From: Ephemerocybe angulata
Taxonomy: Eukaryota; Basidiomycota; Agaricomycetes; Agaricales; Psathyrellaceae
Length of the DNA stretch: 64,000 nucleotides
NCBI GenBank assembly: GCA_013368325.1
Contig: JAACJK010000171.1
Span: 372,001-436,000 of the forward strand
Reading direction: 5' to 3'
The notes beneath the pieces were generated by a model. That model searched no databases, was not told the origin of the DNA, and worked only from the letters and a program-made list of their open reading frames with translations. Shown here piece after piece: positions 32,633 to 44,623 of this stretch. Each line of letters starts with the position of its first letter. Position 1 is the first letter of the stretch. The translations under genes and the position numbers were made by a program.

Positions 32633-35219
32633 TTAGACTATACCTTTGATGAGGATATTCTCTAGACGATAGTATTCAGGAACGATAGAAGCATAGGTCA
32701 TAAATGCGTCAAAGTCCGATTCGGCGACTTTGGCCAACCCGATCTGGGATTCGGCGTCGGAGGTTGGGAGGGGTGTGATGGGCGCGAGAGGTGTGGGTGC
32801 GCTCCCGTTGCCAGCGGCGAGAGACGCGACGTCTGGTGTCGTGTATGTTGTAGACGTCGGCCCCGAATTCGTCCCGCTTGCAAGGGTGTCATTGGTAGAC
32901 CCAGTAGTCGTTCGCATGCGGCCCCCAAGAGTGTTATCCAAGTAGTTTCCATAGGCACCTACTCCAGGTGGCCTAAGAGAGCTCCCGCCATTTCTTTCCA
33001 GCTCCAGTTCATCTTCGTCTTCTTCAACAAAGACTGTCGCCCCCAGCCCGGATCGTGGCCCCGGGTGACTGAAGGGGGTGCTGGTGCCTGAATTGGCACC
33101 GCTCCCTGGCGCCAGGTTCCCACCAGCAGCGATGCTGCTTGCACCGTTGATGTTAGTACGTAGGGGAGCGTTCCCTGTCGCGACCCAACGCTTTCCGAGC
33201 AATCTCTTGATTTCATCTTCGAAGATGTTTAGACCTCCGACACCCGACTCGCGACCCCAAACCCAGCGCGCAACGTAAGCGCCCCCAATTGAGGCGCGAC
33301 TCGGGTACCCCTGTGCTGGTGCATTGCGATGAGGGGATATCTGGGCGGAGTCCACTTGTGTGGTAGGGACGAACACGGGGGCGTTGAAGATGTCGCCTAC
33401 CAAATTAGCGACGCTGGGGAAATTCGCGGCAGCCCCGGTGGTAATCATGCGAGCAGGGAGGGGTGTTGCATCGTATGCATCAAAGGGAAGCCCCAGGCTC
33501 GACAGAACCGATGACGGTCGCCCAGCGAGCGGGGGACCTTGGCTTACGCCTGCCTTTTTTGCACCAAGGACACCAGTGGCCAGCATCCGTGCCCATTTGA
33601 TCCGGAAGGACAGGAGCTGGCTCTCAAGAAGGCACCGAGGATTGGCGCGCAGATCCCGGAATTCATTTACTTTGATCCCAGTTTCGAAGCGGTAAATCCC
33701 CTTTACACGGGAGTAGGGGTGGCTGTCGCCTTGCAGGTGCCAAAAGCTGAACAGCTTGTCGTCCAGTCTAGATTTTTGTTAGTTGATATTTTCCAAAAAT
33801 TGAACGCGGCCTTACCCGATCGATCCACCAGGAGGGACGATGGCAACCAGTCGATCAAACGCACTCCAGCTCTTGGTGTACATGTCGCGAACCAATGCGC
33901 GAGGGACATCGCCGTTCCTGTAGTACATTAGCCAATGTGTATATGAGAATGAAAGAAGAGCGCACCTGCTAGATAGAACAGCGATGTATCGTCGCTTTTC
34001 ACCTGCCTCCTGCGCAGGATGGGGGAGTAGATTATAAAGACGTGTAGGAATATAGTGTTGGGCCGGTGCAAGGAAGTTATCCATCGGCCCGAAGGAAAGT
34101 ACGGCGTCGTTCGAAGAAGGACAAACGGACAGGTATGTCGACAGATAATCAGATGTAAATGGCGAAACAATTGTTTCTACACAACATGTTAGAGCACCCC
34201 AATCACATATTTGAAGTGAACATACCAGGATCAAACCCATAGCGCTCCACAAGGTACCTGGAAACGTTCCCCACCCGTCGAGAGCCTCCCGAGACATCGA
34301 CGTCTCCCAGCCATCCCCGTACCCTCCTGCCATCCTCCCGGCTTCCGGCAATGATTTCCAGAACATCCTCGTCCCAGTATCCTTGACCAGTGGTGTTGTT
34401 CGGGTTCCCTGAGTGCACCCACATGCCAGTGGCACAGGCCTCCGCTTCACCCATCCCCATCCATTTTCCAGTTATCAGACTGCCAATGAACGCGCTAGCG
34501 AGCTGCACGCGTCCAGTTCGACCCCATACATCTTGCCCCCATGTCTCCCGGATCCTGAGAAGCTGAGCAGAGGCCATCGACGCACTGGCACACATGCCGA
34601 CACGAGCAGCCATGAGGTCGGGGCCACCAAGCATGTTTTCGATGGCAAGGCCTTGGGTATGGGATGAGGTGTCTTGGGCCGTCGGGGTATTGGGGACCGA
34701 GAAGCTATGCGCCGGGAAATGTTGGTGAAACGGCGCATGGGGATCCAGAGAAGATAGAGATGGCACAGTGGTCGATTTCCACCAGACTAAGGCATGCTGG
34801 GCAGAGCCCCCAATAGACCTGATTTTCGTGAGGTCGTAATTTCCGTGCAGCCGTTCGAAGAGAGTATCTAAGATCACGTGGAGGCGATAGAGCGTTTCCC
34901 CGATTAGTCGACGCTCGAAAGCGAAAATTTGGTTCCGCGAGGCGTACCGAGAGCTTTAATCCACATTTCTACAGGCGTGGTGTACGCTTCTCCAGGGGTG
35001 GTAAAGATACCTCCATGAGTTCTGCATTGATGCGTTAGCATCTAACACAAAGAAGCTGATTGGACGGCCGCACTGGTATTCCGAAAGCTCAGAGTCAAAA
35101 TCGACACATTCAACCCCGACGAGCTCGAGGCTCTCGTCGACAATCGAAGCTCGAAGTTGGTCTGTTGCAAGTTCGATCCCTAGGAAAAGCGCTGGGCCAG
35201 ATTTCGGTGGGGCAGGCAT
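32633..35219 (-). CDS. XKS1: D-xylulose kinase with a low-complexity insert
   Basis: Xylulokinase (FGGY family, EC 2.7.1.17) phosphorylates D-xylulose so pentoses can enter the pentose phosphate pathway. Seven exons (35219-35074, 35021-34948, 34867-34226, 34176-33966, 33917-33816, 33767-32633) give 769 aa, counting the last as one long exon. N-terminus: ALFLGIELATDQLRA (phosphate-binding loop), then GGIFTTPGEAYTTPVEMW, IGGSAQHALVWW and DLMAARVGM. C-terminal domain: SFGPMDNFL, HPYSRVKGIYRF, KVNEFRDLRANPRCL, RMITTGAAANFPSVANLVGDIF and GGAYVARWVW. After this a Ser/Gly/Thr-rich, partly acidic insertion (roughly residues 570-720) separates the conserved core from the end SDFDAFMTYASIVPEYYRLE, making the protein about 170 residues longer than usual. 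Note that the exon list contains six blocks. Confidence 0.92.
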
Positions 35220-37163
35220 GATTTGAAGTGATGAAGTGGTATATTAGAGTTGCTTGGTATCTTGGACGTGGTATTGAGTGGCAGAGACTGTTGAAACGAT
35301 TACGACGGATACGGTGGCCCTTTCCTGTCACGGTGGTCGTAGAATAGATGGATATTCGCCAGGTATTAAGAGGCTGAGTCTGAGTGAGAGCCAAAAGGAA
35401 GGTGAGGTGGCAAATGGTCGCGTCCTGCTGGTTCTTGCGAGGTTTAGAGTCAAACTGAGGTGTCGTGCGTCGTTAGTCCTTCCACAATCCTGTTCGTGAA
35501 TGTTGTACGAGTCGAAGAGGCCGAGACGGTGGAAAAAGATGAGGAAGAGTCGATTTCGATTCTCACCGCGTCTCCAAGCCCGCAGTGCATCATTTCCTCG
35601 ATTACATCAGCGCCGTCCAAGTATTCTTTTCTCACGAATGCCGCCTGCTTCAGCGAGCTTCAGAGCCAACAAGCGGTGTGGCGGACATCTCAGCATGCTT
35701 GGAGGATATAAGAACTAGATCTGCGCTTTTCTGCGCCTGGATATGTATCTCAGGCGCGGTACGGTGTCCTCAGAGGCCCCACCCGATATCCTTTTTGCCA
35801 GAAATTCGGACGTTGTGACACTTCCGATGGTCGGAAGCATAGGAATTTTATTTCCAGCACATTCAAAAGGAGAAACATTACTACCCTCTTTCTCCGACCG
35901 TCACCCTCCGTCACCCCATTTTTGCATCGAGGACTTTAGCGGTGAGTGTGACATGCGTGCACGTTTCGCGCACCGCGATGTAGATGCCATCATAGAACGA
36001 GGCGTCGTGGTGGCAGGGATGGACCTACTTAGTCCTACTTCGTGACGCACCTGATTCCTCCTCAACGATGAGACGATCCCATTGACCTGTAAGCTCCAGG
36101 GATGAGCTCCTCAAAGCGAGAAAACTACCGCTTAGTCCTTACAAATCCACCTGGCAAATCCCTGAAGAAAGCAACGCGATGCAGGCTAGAATTTCGCCCG
36201 TTATCCCAGCGATTGACAGGACCTGGGAGCGCACCATCTCTGGAGCTGGGCATACACAAGGTAGGTGCACCACGCTTTCCTGCTGGTCGTCGCGAATGCC
36301 GAGCAGAGTGCCTCGCGGTGAGTCCACCCGCGCCCACAAATTGTTCGGATATTTCCGATACGGGCGCTCGATCGATCAGCGATGCGCCTCGGCATGGGCG
36401 GCAGCGACGGAGACAAGCGCCCGGCACCCGCTTTCGAGAAATCGATAACGGGATGCGCACTTGGTGCACATCAGGCCTCAGGTCACTCCCTCATTCCACT
36501 TGCACCAGAGCCTCAGGACAAGAATCCTCATTGCTCTTACGTGTGACTGTGCAACAGGCTCAATCTTACGTATTGAGGTATGGAGGAAAGGGTATACTGG
36601 CTTCTGGATTTCACTTCTTAATTTAAACCTTCGTATGCCTCTACAATCTTGCGAGAAGGCATCGTTGACAGTTTCCTGGCTCGTCTGTGCTTAGAGCGGG
36701 CGATGTCACGGATAATGCACCTCGACGTCCGGTAAAGCGAATAACCCTTGGAGGATAACAGCCTCCCTGAGGCAAAGTCAGGCGAGCCCTGGCTGTGGCA
36801 AGATCGGCTGGGATGCTGCTACCCATTGCCGTATAGACCTAGGCGGGCACTACCTCTTTGTTAACCCGCGGTTCGTAGATATTTAACGTAAGAGGTAGCT
36901 CAACCTTGGCCGTTAAACCAACGCTCACCCCTCCGTACTTCGCCCGGAAGTTTCCTGAACGTCCGTAGCACAATTTCCGCCTTGGATTCTCCCGAGAAGT
37001 CCGTCCTCATAGAAGGCTGATTGCATCCCCAAGCACGCTCCTCGGGCATTCGTCCCCTGTGCCCTTCGGTCGACCTTATAATTGGGAAGTGCGACGAGAC
37101 TTTCAATCCCCTCGCTTCCTTTCGTCCCTCACCGCTGCCCCCCGACTCATTCAACAAGCAACA
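35220..37163. other. Long intergenic region between xylulokinase and lectin copy 2
   Basis: 1.94 kb. Open frames such as 36102-36626 (+, 174 codons) and 35450-35635 (-, 61 codons with an acidic Ser-rich stretch) have no recognisable domain. Two ccgtcacc repeats lie near 35900. A ttataat element at 37075 is a candidate TATA box for the lectin gene. Confidence 0.4.
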
Positions 37164-37805
37164 ATGGCAGAGAAAATTCAGACCGGTCTTACGTTCATGA
37201 TCAGAAATGTCAGGTCTGGGACAGTGATAGACGTGTCTCCAGCGGACAAGCGCACTAGTGAGTCGCATCTCTCCAAGCCTCGGAGTACCCTACTAACTTC
37301 AAGTTACCTCCCCGCAGTCGTTGGCTTTCCCCAGAATAACGGTCCTAGTCAAAAGGTAAAGCCACAACCCTCACCGCGTTTCGTTCAATCTTATATTTGG
37401 CGCTGCAGTGGACCGCCAACTGGACTGGTGGGGGCTGGACCCTCCGTTCCGGAAATGTCTACCTGGCGCTTGCAGTCGTCCCGGCAGACGGCGCACGCTT
37501 AGTTGCCTCAGCCGCCCCATTCGAATGGCACATCTGGCACGACCAGGTGTTTCCGGGAACCTACAGGTATGCAGCTGTTGTCCTGCTTCAACATCCGTTC
37601 CTCATTGAATATATCCATCCCTAGGATCTTTGCACCTCGCACATTCTACAACCTTGACCTATGGAACTACGGAGACCAGACTCCTGGAACCCTCGTGACG
37701 CTGTGGCATCAGTGGAACGGTGCTCACCAGCTCTGGGACTTCGTTCAAGGCAAGTCCTCGGAGTCATACATAGTCAATAGCGTCCCTAACTGCGGAAGCC
37801 CATAG
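37164..37805 (+). CDS. Ricin-B-like beta-trefoil lectin (copy 2)
   Basis: Four exons (37164-37257, 37318-37355, 37409-37566, 37625-37805) encode 156 aa with no signal peptide. Conserved trefoil elements: GLTFMIRNVRSGTVIDVSP, SGNVYLALAV, FEWHIWHD, FNLD-like FYNLDLWNYG and GTLVTLWHQWNGAHQLWDF, the last with the terminal W-x-F of ricin-B repeats. Intron positions and phases equal those of copy 1, including the 38-nt second exon, although the proteins have diverged strongly. The two genes point away from each other on either side of the xylulokinase gene, 6 kb apart. The role is probably cytosolic glycan binding or defence; the ligand is not predictable. Confidence 0.8.
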
Positions 37806-38506
37806 TTTGATCTTGCCTTGATGTCTACGCATGTATCCAGACTGTTTTCCAGGGACTTCTACCTTCGGTTAAGCCGCTTCCGACTCAACTGCTATATCCT
37901 GTAGATCCACAACGATTAGCGACTCAAACGTTTTACTTTCTATCGTGTGCAAGTTCCACCTTCTATGGGTAGTATTTCCCGGGTCCGACGGTAAGGATTC
38001 AGCGTGATGTGGTGAGACTCGCAACTGTATGTGTTAAGCGCTAAGCCCGTTCATTGAGCTCGCCCGCAGTCGCCAGCCTGGATTCAGCGGCGCTCTACTG
38101 CCGTTACCATTAAAGACGCGGGAGTTTCCTTATCCCACCTGCGAGACACCTGATTTCTCTGAGCGCTGCGCCGGACGGACACAAGGATCGACCGACAACT
38201 CATGATGTGGCGATGCTAGCCACATCTTCGACGAATTAGGCGCCGGACCCATTTCTGATCGGAGTCGCGAGCGCTTCTGCGGCAGAAACTCATACAGAGC
38301 AGAGCACGTGAACTAGCAATGTCACATTGAACAAAGACCAAAGATGAAGCATAATCTGCAATCTCCTTCCCTATCACATATACATAATCATATTACAGCT
38401 TGTATGCGACAATGTCGTAGTTTAGTCTAAATACACAGGCTTTCAAGACACATAACCAGTCATTCTAATGATACAATGCTTCCAAAAACGCCCACCTTTC
38501 TCTATC
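37806..38506. other. Intergenic spacer
   Basis: 700 bp between convergent genes; both 3' ends fall here. AT-rich near 38340-38500. No coding or RNA signal was seen. Confidence 0.4.
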
Positions 38507-39196
38507 CTAATCAAGGGTTCTTCCAGAAAGTAGTAGAGCTGACGACATGATAACTGCTTCTAAGAGAGCATACTGCAACGCGACCGGGGAAATGTTAAGA
38601 ACCACCATACCGGAGCCGAGGTCATCACGGCCGACAATGGCCAGGATTTCCGGTGGATTGAACGACGCGTCGTAAAAGTACATTTGCTGCTCTCCGGGAT
38701 TGCGAACCCACTGGTACGATCTGCCGCGGATGACCATGGCCACGGTGGTAGACGAACGAATCTGGATGATTGTGGAGACGAGTTGCCGAGGGAATGTATT
38801 CGTCAATTGCGCGAACGGATGCAACGACCACTCGACGAGGGCGACGCCTGCGCCGGCTCCGTTTGCGATGGAAGTCGTAGAAATAGGGGCCTGGCTACCC
38901 GAGTGCGAGTTCGTAGTGATATAGAAGCAAGGTCGCGCCCGACCATCGAGCACGACGCTATTGAGGACATTGACAGGAGTGCCCGGGAGCGGCGGGGGCG
39001 AAGGTTGCACAAAGCGGTACGTCACGAAGGATGGCCGGGGTCCCGAGAATTGGTTTACGGACATCCCTTGGGAGTTCTGGAGCTCCCCGACTGGCATGTT
39101 CGAATACAACCTACTCTCCGGGTGATCATTGATCGACGCCGGATTATGTGGGTTCGCCCACCCGCCCATCGCAAATGGATTCGTGCCGTAAGACAT
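38507..39196 (-). CDS. DUF6593-domain protein
   Basis: A single-exon gene of 229 aa. The N-terminal 55 residues are Pro/Asn/Ser-rich and disordered. The remainder follows the basidiomycete DUF6593 pattern: VTYRFVQPSP, LNSVVLDGRARPCFYITTN, the GAGVALVEWSLHPF strand, QIRSSTTVAMVIRGRSYQWV, FNPPEILAIVGRDD and a closing hydrophobic block ALQYALLEAVIMSSALLLSG. The family is greatly expanded in agaricomycetes. Its biochemical role is unknown; the beta-rich repeat suggests a tubby- or lipid-binding-like fold, which is inference. No signal peptide or membrane segment is evident. Confidence 0.82.
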   Translation of the reverse strand: MSYGTNPFAMGGWANPHNPASINDHPESRLYSNMPVGELQNSQGMSVNQFSGPRPSFVTYRFVQPSPPPLPGTPVNVLNSVVLDGRARPCFYITTNSHSGSQAPISTTSIANGAGAGVALVEWSLHPFAQLTNTFPRQLVSTIIQIRSSTTVAMVIRGRSYQWVRNPGEQQMYFYDASFNPPEILAIVGRDDLGSGMVVLNISPVALQYALLEAVIMSSALLLSGRTLD

Positions 39197-39870
39197 TTGT
39201 GTACTTGATAGTGTTTGAGTGGGCGCTTGATACGGAACTTGGGATGCGTTGAGAGGAATGAACTCTGTGAAACCCGACAGCTTAAATACCAGATTTTTCT
39301 TTCACCCGATCGGTTCACTCACGTATCGAGTGAGCGATCCGCCCATGCACGCCCACCAAGGAGTATACCTGCATCATTCTGACACACATTTCTCCAAGGG
39401 AAGAGACGTGGTGCACTGTAACTGTAAAGTTCAGATGGCAATGCTTTCAGGCGGTCGCGACTCAATAGCGCTCCCATTAGGCGCTCACTCCGTCGTTCAT
39501 TGTCCCATGCTTGATCCGTGTCCTATTTTGGCAGAGGCGAATGCTGTAACTGGAAGCAATGTGAAGGGTGATCATGGCGCTCATGTCTCCGAACAAACCG
39601 ATAGGCGAACCACTGGGCATTTGCACTCAGTTTCTACACCGTGGCGTCGTACGCCTAGAAAACACCAGGAAAGCCTTTCTTTACAAGCAAACGGACGGGT
39701 ACTGCCTTCGTATAACGATACCAAAGGACCTCGATTTTGTGTATATCAGGAGACCTGGGATATTTTTTCATCATTGGCAAGCCCTGATATCGGTACTGAG
39801 TTTACTCCAGGAGTTTTCCAGGAGATCGATCCACAGAGCACAGGAAGGCATCCCTAGGCCTCTCTCCATC
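39197..39870. other. Intergenic region before tRNA-Val
   Basis: It holds the DUF6593 promoter (first 120 bp) and a stretch open in two + frames (39249-39885) without recognisable content. Confidence 0.4.
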
Positions 39871-39944
39871 GGTTTAATGGTCTAGTTGGTTATGACATCT
39901 GTCTAACACACAGAAGGTCTCCAGTTCAAGTCTGGGTTGAACCT
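39871..39944 (+). tRNA. tRNA-Val (anticodon AAC), copy 1
   Basis: The cloverleaf folds by eye: acceptor GGTTTAA with TTGAACC (one G-U), D stem GTC/GAC, anticodon stem TCTGT/ACAGA around loop CTAACAC (anticodon AAC), and T stem TCCAG/CTGGG around TTCAAGT. No intron. A run of eight T follows directly. The gene body is identical to the copy at 45562. Confidence 0.95.
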
Positions 39945-39945
39945 G

Positions 39946-39953
39946 TTTTTTTT
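39946..39953 (+). terminator. Pol III T-run terminator of tRNA-Val copy 1
   Basis: Eight consecutive T start two bases after the tRNA end, a standard Pol III stop. Confidence 0.85.
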
Positions 39954-41292
39954 CTTCGCTTTAACAAATCTTTTGTTTACAGAAACCTACCAAGGCTACA
40001 TGTGAGTCTTAACTCTACCCTGTACAGCGTGTAGTATTATGTATGTAGGCACGGTTGGAATGGAGGTCACTCCCGAGACGCCACTGCGCAGCGCACACCG
40101 AGTTTCATGGTTCACGAGTTCGATTCTCGGGTGCCAGTCATTCAGAGCGACTGGAAGTTTCCTAGAAACCCAGAACCTCCCACCGATGATGTAACTATTA
40201 TAGAGTATGATTCGGGACCACAGCAGTCACGGTCGATTCCGAGGCCTCTCAGGCCCACTATTCGAAGCGCCCAACGGGTTCCCCAAGGTGGTAAGCTTAA
40301 GATGGACCAATAAAATTATTTACAGCGTCTCTACGAGCCCAACACTCAGTAGAGACAACATCGAAGAGACATTTACGTCCCTCAAAAACAGCATATGCAA
40401 GCCGATCTCAAATATGAGTCCCTTCACGTTTTTTCCCCCAGTCATCTTGAGTCATCGGATGTGATTTTGGGATGTGAGCTGAACATCCGAGGCGAGCTGA
40501 AGGGGGTTCCTTGCATGATGAAATTTCGTTCCAACATAAGGTTATTTAACCTACAGTGCAGAAACCTGGCAGAGGGGCACAAGGCTGAGAAGGTAGGTAG
40601 GCTTACAGATAATGTAACAGCATCGCCTCGAAGTTTGTCCCGGTCCTCCACCAATCCGGTCACTTTTCCAGTGTATACTAGGGCATAACCGGTGCAGAAA
40701 CAGAGGATGAACGAACCAACATTGAACATGAAGCTTTCGGCTGCGACTAGAGTCTGTAGACACCATTTACGGGAAATCTACGGTATTACCTGAAACGCGC
40801 TAAGTGGAACTAAACGCATTGAAAGCGACGACCGACCAACCACGGGACAGTCCGGTGACAGTCAGCCGACCTACTCTCTGATGGATATCTACAAGTTGAA
40901 CATTGAGGATCTGCATACTATGATGCGGGGGTATATGCGCTGCATTGGGTATCAGTCCATCAATACTTGTACACCTCAAAGAAGGATATCGAGCCAAGAT
41001 GATAGAGGAGAACAGATAGGATGGAAGGAGCGGTATGTAGAAGAACAACAACAAGATTGGAGCATAGTAGGAAACTTGAAGCAGGCGTAGTCATAAAGTC
41101 TATCGTATCTAGCAGTATGCAGTGTGCTTGTTATAGCAAATTCGGAGGGCCGGAGCACGGTCCTCTGTGGTAACTTGTCGTAGGCATAACCTGTGTCATG
41201 AATATAAAAAATGTGTGTGTGTCAAGTGAGGGGCTGTGAGTCTGTCCAACTTCCGAGATATCTCTCAGTCAGGGGCAGGGGCCAAACGTCCC
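39954..41292. other. Intergenic region after tRNA-Val
   Basis: 1.3 kb. It holds the tRNA-like sequence at 40046-40137 and a short TG microsatellite near 41212-41221. The rest is unassigned; short open frames have no domain. Confidence 0.4.
40046..40137 (+). pseudogene. Degenerate tRNA-like sequence
   Basis: GGCAC at 40048 can pair with GTGCC at 40131-40135. The arm ACGAG-TTCGATT-CTCGG looks like a T arm with one mismatch and a good Pol III B box. The 89-nt length resembles class II (Leu/Ser) tRNAs, but the D arm is poor and no anticodon loop with T33 could be placed. It is probably a decayed tRNA or a tRNA-derived element. Confidence 0.25.
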
Positions 41293-44200
41293 CTACAACC
41301 CAAACACAACACCCACTAAGTCCCTCCACCCGCGCTTGACCACCAACCCAACATGCACCTCCTCCACCACCTCAAACGGAGCAACCGGCTCCTCACTCTG
41401 ACTCCCAACTGCGACAACGTGCACTCGGGATGCATATTCCCTCTGTACACTTTCCAGGTATTTGACGTCCACAGCACTCAGAGGGTTAAGATCAAGCGAC
41501 AGGAGATCGCGGGGCGTTACCGTCATCGTCATTGCTTTTATCTTCTTCTTCCCCCCACTGGCAGTCCGTATGATGGCTGCTGGCGGAGAGACGGACCGTC
41601 TGGACGAGACACCGCCTCCCCCACCGGCGGCTGTTGACGTCAACTCAATCGCGGAAGTCTGTGCCCTCGTATGCCCGCCCTCTTCCGCCGTCCCGCCTTC
41701 GCCTTCACCATCACCCTCGCTTTCCTCTGCACGCTCCATAAACCCTGACCCATTCCCAATATCTCCCAGCACCCTCCTCCTAAGCACCCCGACCACCGTA
41801 TCCGCATATCCATCCAGCACCGTCAGAATCCCCTCTGTCTTCGTGACTGCATCCGCAAGGTTGAGATTCGAAGGGAACACAGCATGTAGGGCCGCGGTGT
41901 GCAACAGAATATCGAGGCCTTCCCGTGTATCGGGCGTAGGAGGAGCAACGAGCGTAAAGTCGTGGTCGTGGTAATGGTCCCCGGCATCCTGGTTAGGCTG
42001 AGGTTCAGCCTCGTTCGAGACCCCCACAGCAGCAGCAGCATCGATATGACTGGTTTCTCCGTGAGTATGAGTGTGCCCAAAATCACCTGCTTGCTCAACA
42101 CCCTCCTCCAGTAAAGCAGCATATTTCTCCCGCTTCCTAGCTTCCCCAGCAGCGCTTGCACTGACGCTTCTGGTATGTGCATGACCGTGGCCGTCCCTGC
42201 GTACAGCAGGCATAGTCACCGCCCTGTATTCGCCTCTCCCAGCTCCTGCACCAGAGGGATGGAGCGGTGTCGAGACGGATCGCTTCAATATCGAACCTCC
42301 AGCACCTCCAGCCCCACCAGAACTCGCTGGGTACTCCCCATATCCTTCTCCGTCGGCGGAAAGTCCAAGTCCAAGGTTCCGAGTCCGGAGGGTACCCATC
42401 CAAGCACCGGCACAGACGAGACAGACGTCTTCGTACAATTGCCAGGCATCAGCGAGCCAGGCTCCGGCGCCGGTAGCTGCTGCACCCGGCTTTTCGCCGA
42501 AGGCAGCTCCAGGAGTAGGGCTGGTATCGTTGTCGCCTTCGGTCGTGGTGTGGAGGGAGGTACCACCCGCGCTTGCTGACGGGGCCAGCCCGACTGCAGC
42601 TCCGCAGGATTTACATTGGGCTTTACTGGTGGTTATCACCGAGCTTAGGCTTAAGCCCTCTGTACCCTCTCCCGACTCAGTCGCATTGGCGCTGCGACTC
42701 TTGTCCTTCCCGTTACTGTAGGTCGAACTCGAATTCGGGGGTGCTCGCAACACCTTATCTAACTCTCCCCATAATCGTGCGTCGCTCCAAGCCCATCGTG
42801 ACAGGACACGTTTGTAATGGACAGGCTTCTTGTTTTCCTTCGGCCCCTTCTTTTTCTTCCCTTTCGACTTGGACTTCCCAGCAGGCAGCGTGGGGGCTTG
42901 GATGGGGATGGGAAGCGGGCTCTTCGGTACGGAAACATACATGGTCGGCCTAATTCGGCCCCCAATCGTGGGAGCGGAATTGGCGCCAAACATCCAAGAA
43001 GCGGTGGTGGGCCCAGGAGTCGTGGTAGAAGAACCTGGCGAACTCTTCGATGTAGTGAAGGCGACGGTGGAGCTGGAGGACACGCCCACAGACGTCAGGT
43101 CTATGAGGAGGTCGTAGTACGCTGGTTTCTCGAGGAAGAGAGCGTCGGTTGTGCATGCTATCCAGCCACGGCCCCCAGACCCTTCCTCGTCATCTGCATC
43201 CGTGTCGTTCTCGTCGGTGAACTTGGAACCCAACAGGTCGTGGAGGGTGACCATGCCGAGGACACGGGTCGCTTCGCCTGGGACGTGTTTGGGGGGTATG
43301 AGGGTTATTTTGGCTTCTTCGTCCGCGTCGTCCTTGTAGCCCTGTTGAATCAGCTGCTCGCCCTCTTGTATGCTTCTGACCATGTCTACTGCGGCGTAAC
43401 AAAGCACACACGCATACTCTACGGGAGGTTTGGTATAAATAAGGATCCGTTTCCGAGTAAGCAGATGTCGGTACAGCGTAAGCGACGCGGGGCCAAGGAG
43501 GGTGAGCAAGGAGGGGAGAGCGAGTGTGGGGGATATGTCGGTGAGTGTGGCGGGAGTGGAATGGACAGCACAGGAGGTGCCTCGATCACCAGAGCACATC
43601 CAAGACCGGACTTCGTCGTAGATTTCGTCCTTCCAATTCGTCCAGCTTTCTTGGGTACCCAGGGCGCGAGCTTTCCGTGACTCGAAGTACTCTCGTGCTG
43701 GTTCGAACCAGTCTCCACCTTCTGGGGCCCCGAGATCCACTAGTTTGCCCTCCGTGAGGCTTGGCTCGCTTCCAGGCCGACTGTAGCACCGTTCTGCGAC
43801 CTCCCTGAGGGCAGGGAGGTGTCTCCAAGACCGTGCACGGGGACCGTATTCGCCGGGGCCAGCCACTAGGACACCCAGCGAGCCTAGAAGAAAGCCACGG
43901 TACAGAGGGTGGGTTGTGCGGCGCCGCCGGAAGAGGGCAATGGCATGGTACGTTTGGGGCTTTACGGCGCTCTTGGACTTTCCGGTCGTCGTAAAGTACC
44001 TGTTTTCCTGTCAGTCTTTCCAATGTAGTCTCCAGGGAGCGACTTACACAACATCCTCGTCCAATTGATGCAGTCCACTTGGAAGCGCGCTGAACTCCAG
44101 TCCTAGGTTGTCCACGTCGAGGTCTATTTACGTTGAGAAAGTTTAGGTAGACCCTCCAGGAGCTTGGGAACTGCGCACCATTGTCCACTGAAAAGTACCA

Positions 44201-44329
44201 GTCAAGAACATTGCCCCTGGTCGGGTGAAATGATGTATGAAAAATGGCAACTGATCCTGTATTAATTCAGGGATATATGAAGCAGTTACTTGAACACGCA
44301 CCAACGTCCTGGGGCGGATTTGAAGGCAT
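41293..44329 (-). CDS. DENN-like protein of the Anr2/LCHN (DUF2347-DUF4484) family
   Basis: Four exons (44329-44302, 44256-44179, 44123-44048, 43999-41293) give 962 aa. The start is family-typical: SVAIFHTSFHPTRGNVLDWYF, then GLEFSALPSGLHQLDEDVVYF, ALFRRRRTTHPLYRGFLLGSLG, and LLTLLGPASLTLYRHLLTRKRILIY. These match the upstream-DENN half of Anr2/DENND11 proteins, thought to act as Rab GEF-like factors at membranes. The centre is long and low complexity (Lys-rich, then Ala/Gly/Ser). The C-terminal segment TPRDLLSLDLNPLSAVDVKYLE followed by VKRGWRDLVGVVFGL fits DUF4484. A CxxC...CxxC pair (CKSCGAAVG and CLVCAG) could bind zinc. The gene shares a 294-bp divergent promoter with prefoldin subunit 5. 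The exact GTPase partner is unknown. Confidence 0.85.
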
Positions 44330-44623
44330 GGCCCCTGTCAACTCGATTGTCGTCGCCGCCGTGATTGTCGGTGGTTAGTGGTGTCGTTCGGGTCGTCCAG
44401 TCGTTATTTCATGGACTTCCTGATAGTTTCCGTCGTGAGGTTTTGCGACGCAGAAGCAGAAGGGGTTAAAAAGGAGTGAATGGAAGATGAAGGTAGAGAA
44501 CAAGTTGGGAATCAGAAATTACAATACCGTTACTACAACCGGCCATTAGCTAATCAGTGAACTTCAGAATCAAAGTTCAAGAGATATCTGACTTCCTTCT
44601 AACCATCACAATCGACTGAAGCA
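44330..44623. promoter_or_regulatory. Divergent promoter of the DENN gene and PFD5
   Basis: 294 bp between the two start codons. No TATA box or repeated motif is evident. Confidence 0.35.

Noticed and set aside
36102..36626. 174-codon open frame on the + strand between xylulokinase and lectin copy 2
   Set aside because: No domain, promoter or splice context, and a composition dominated by Arg/Ser/Pro typical of chance frames in GC-rich DNA.
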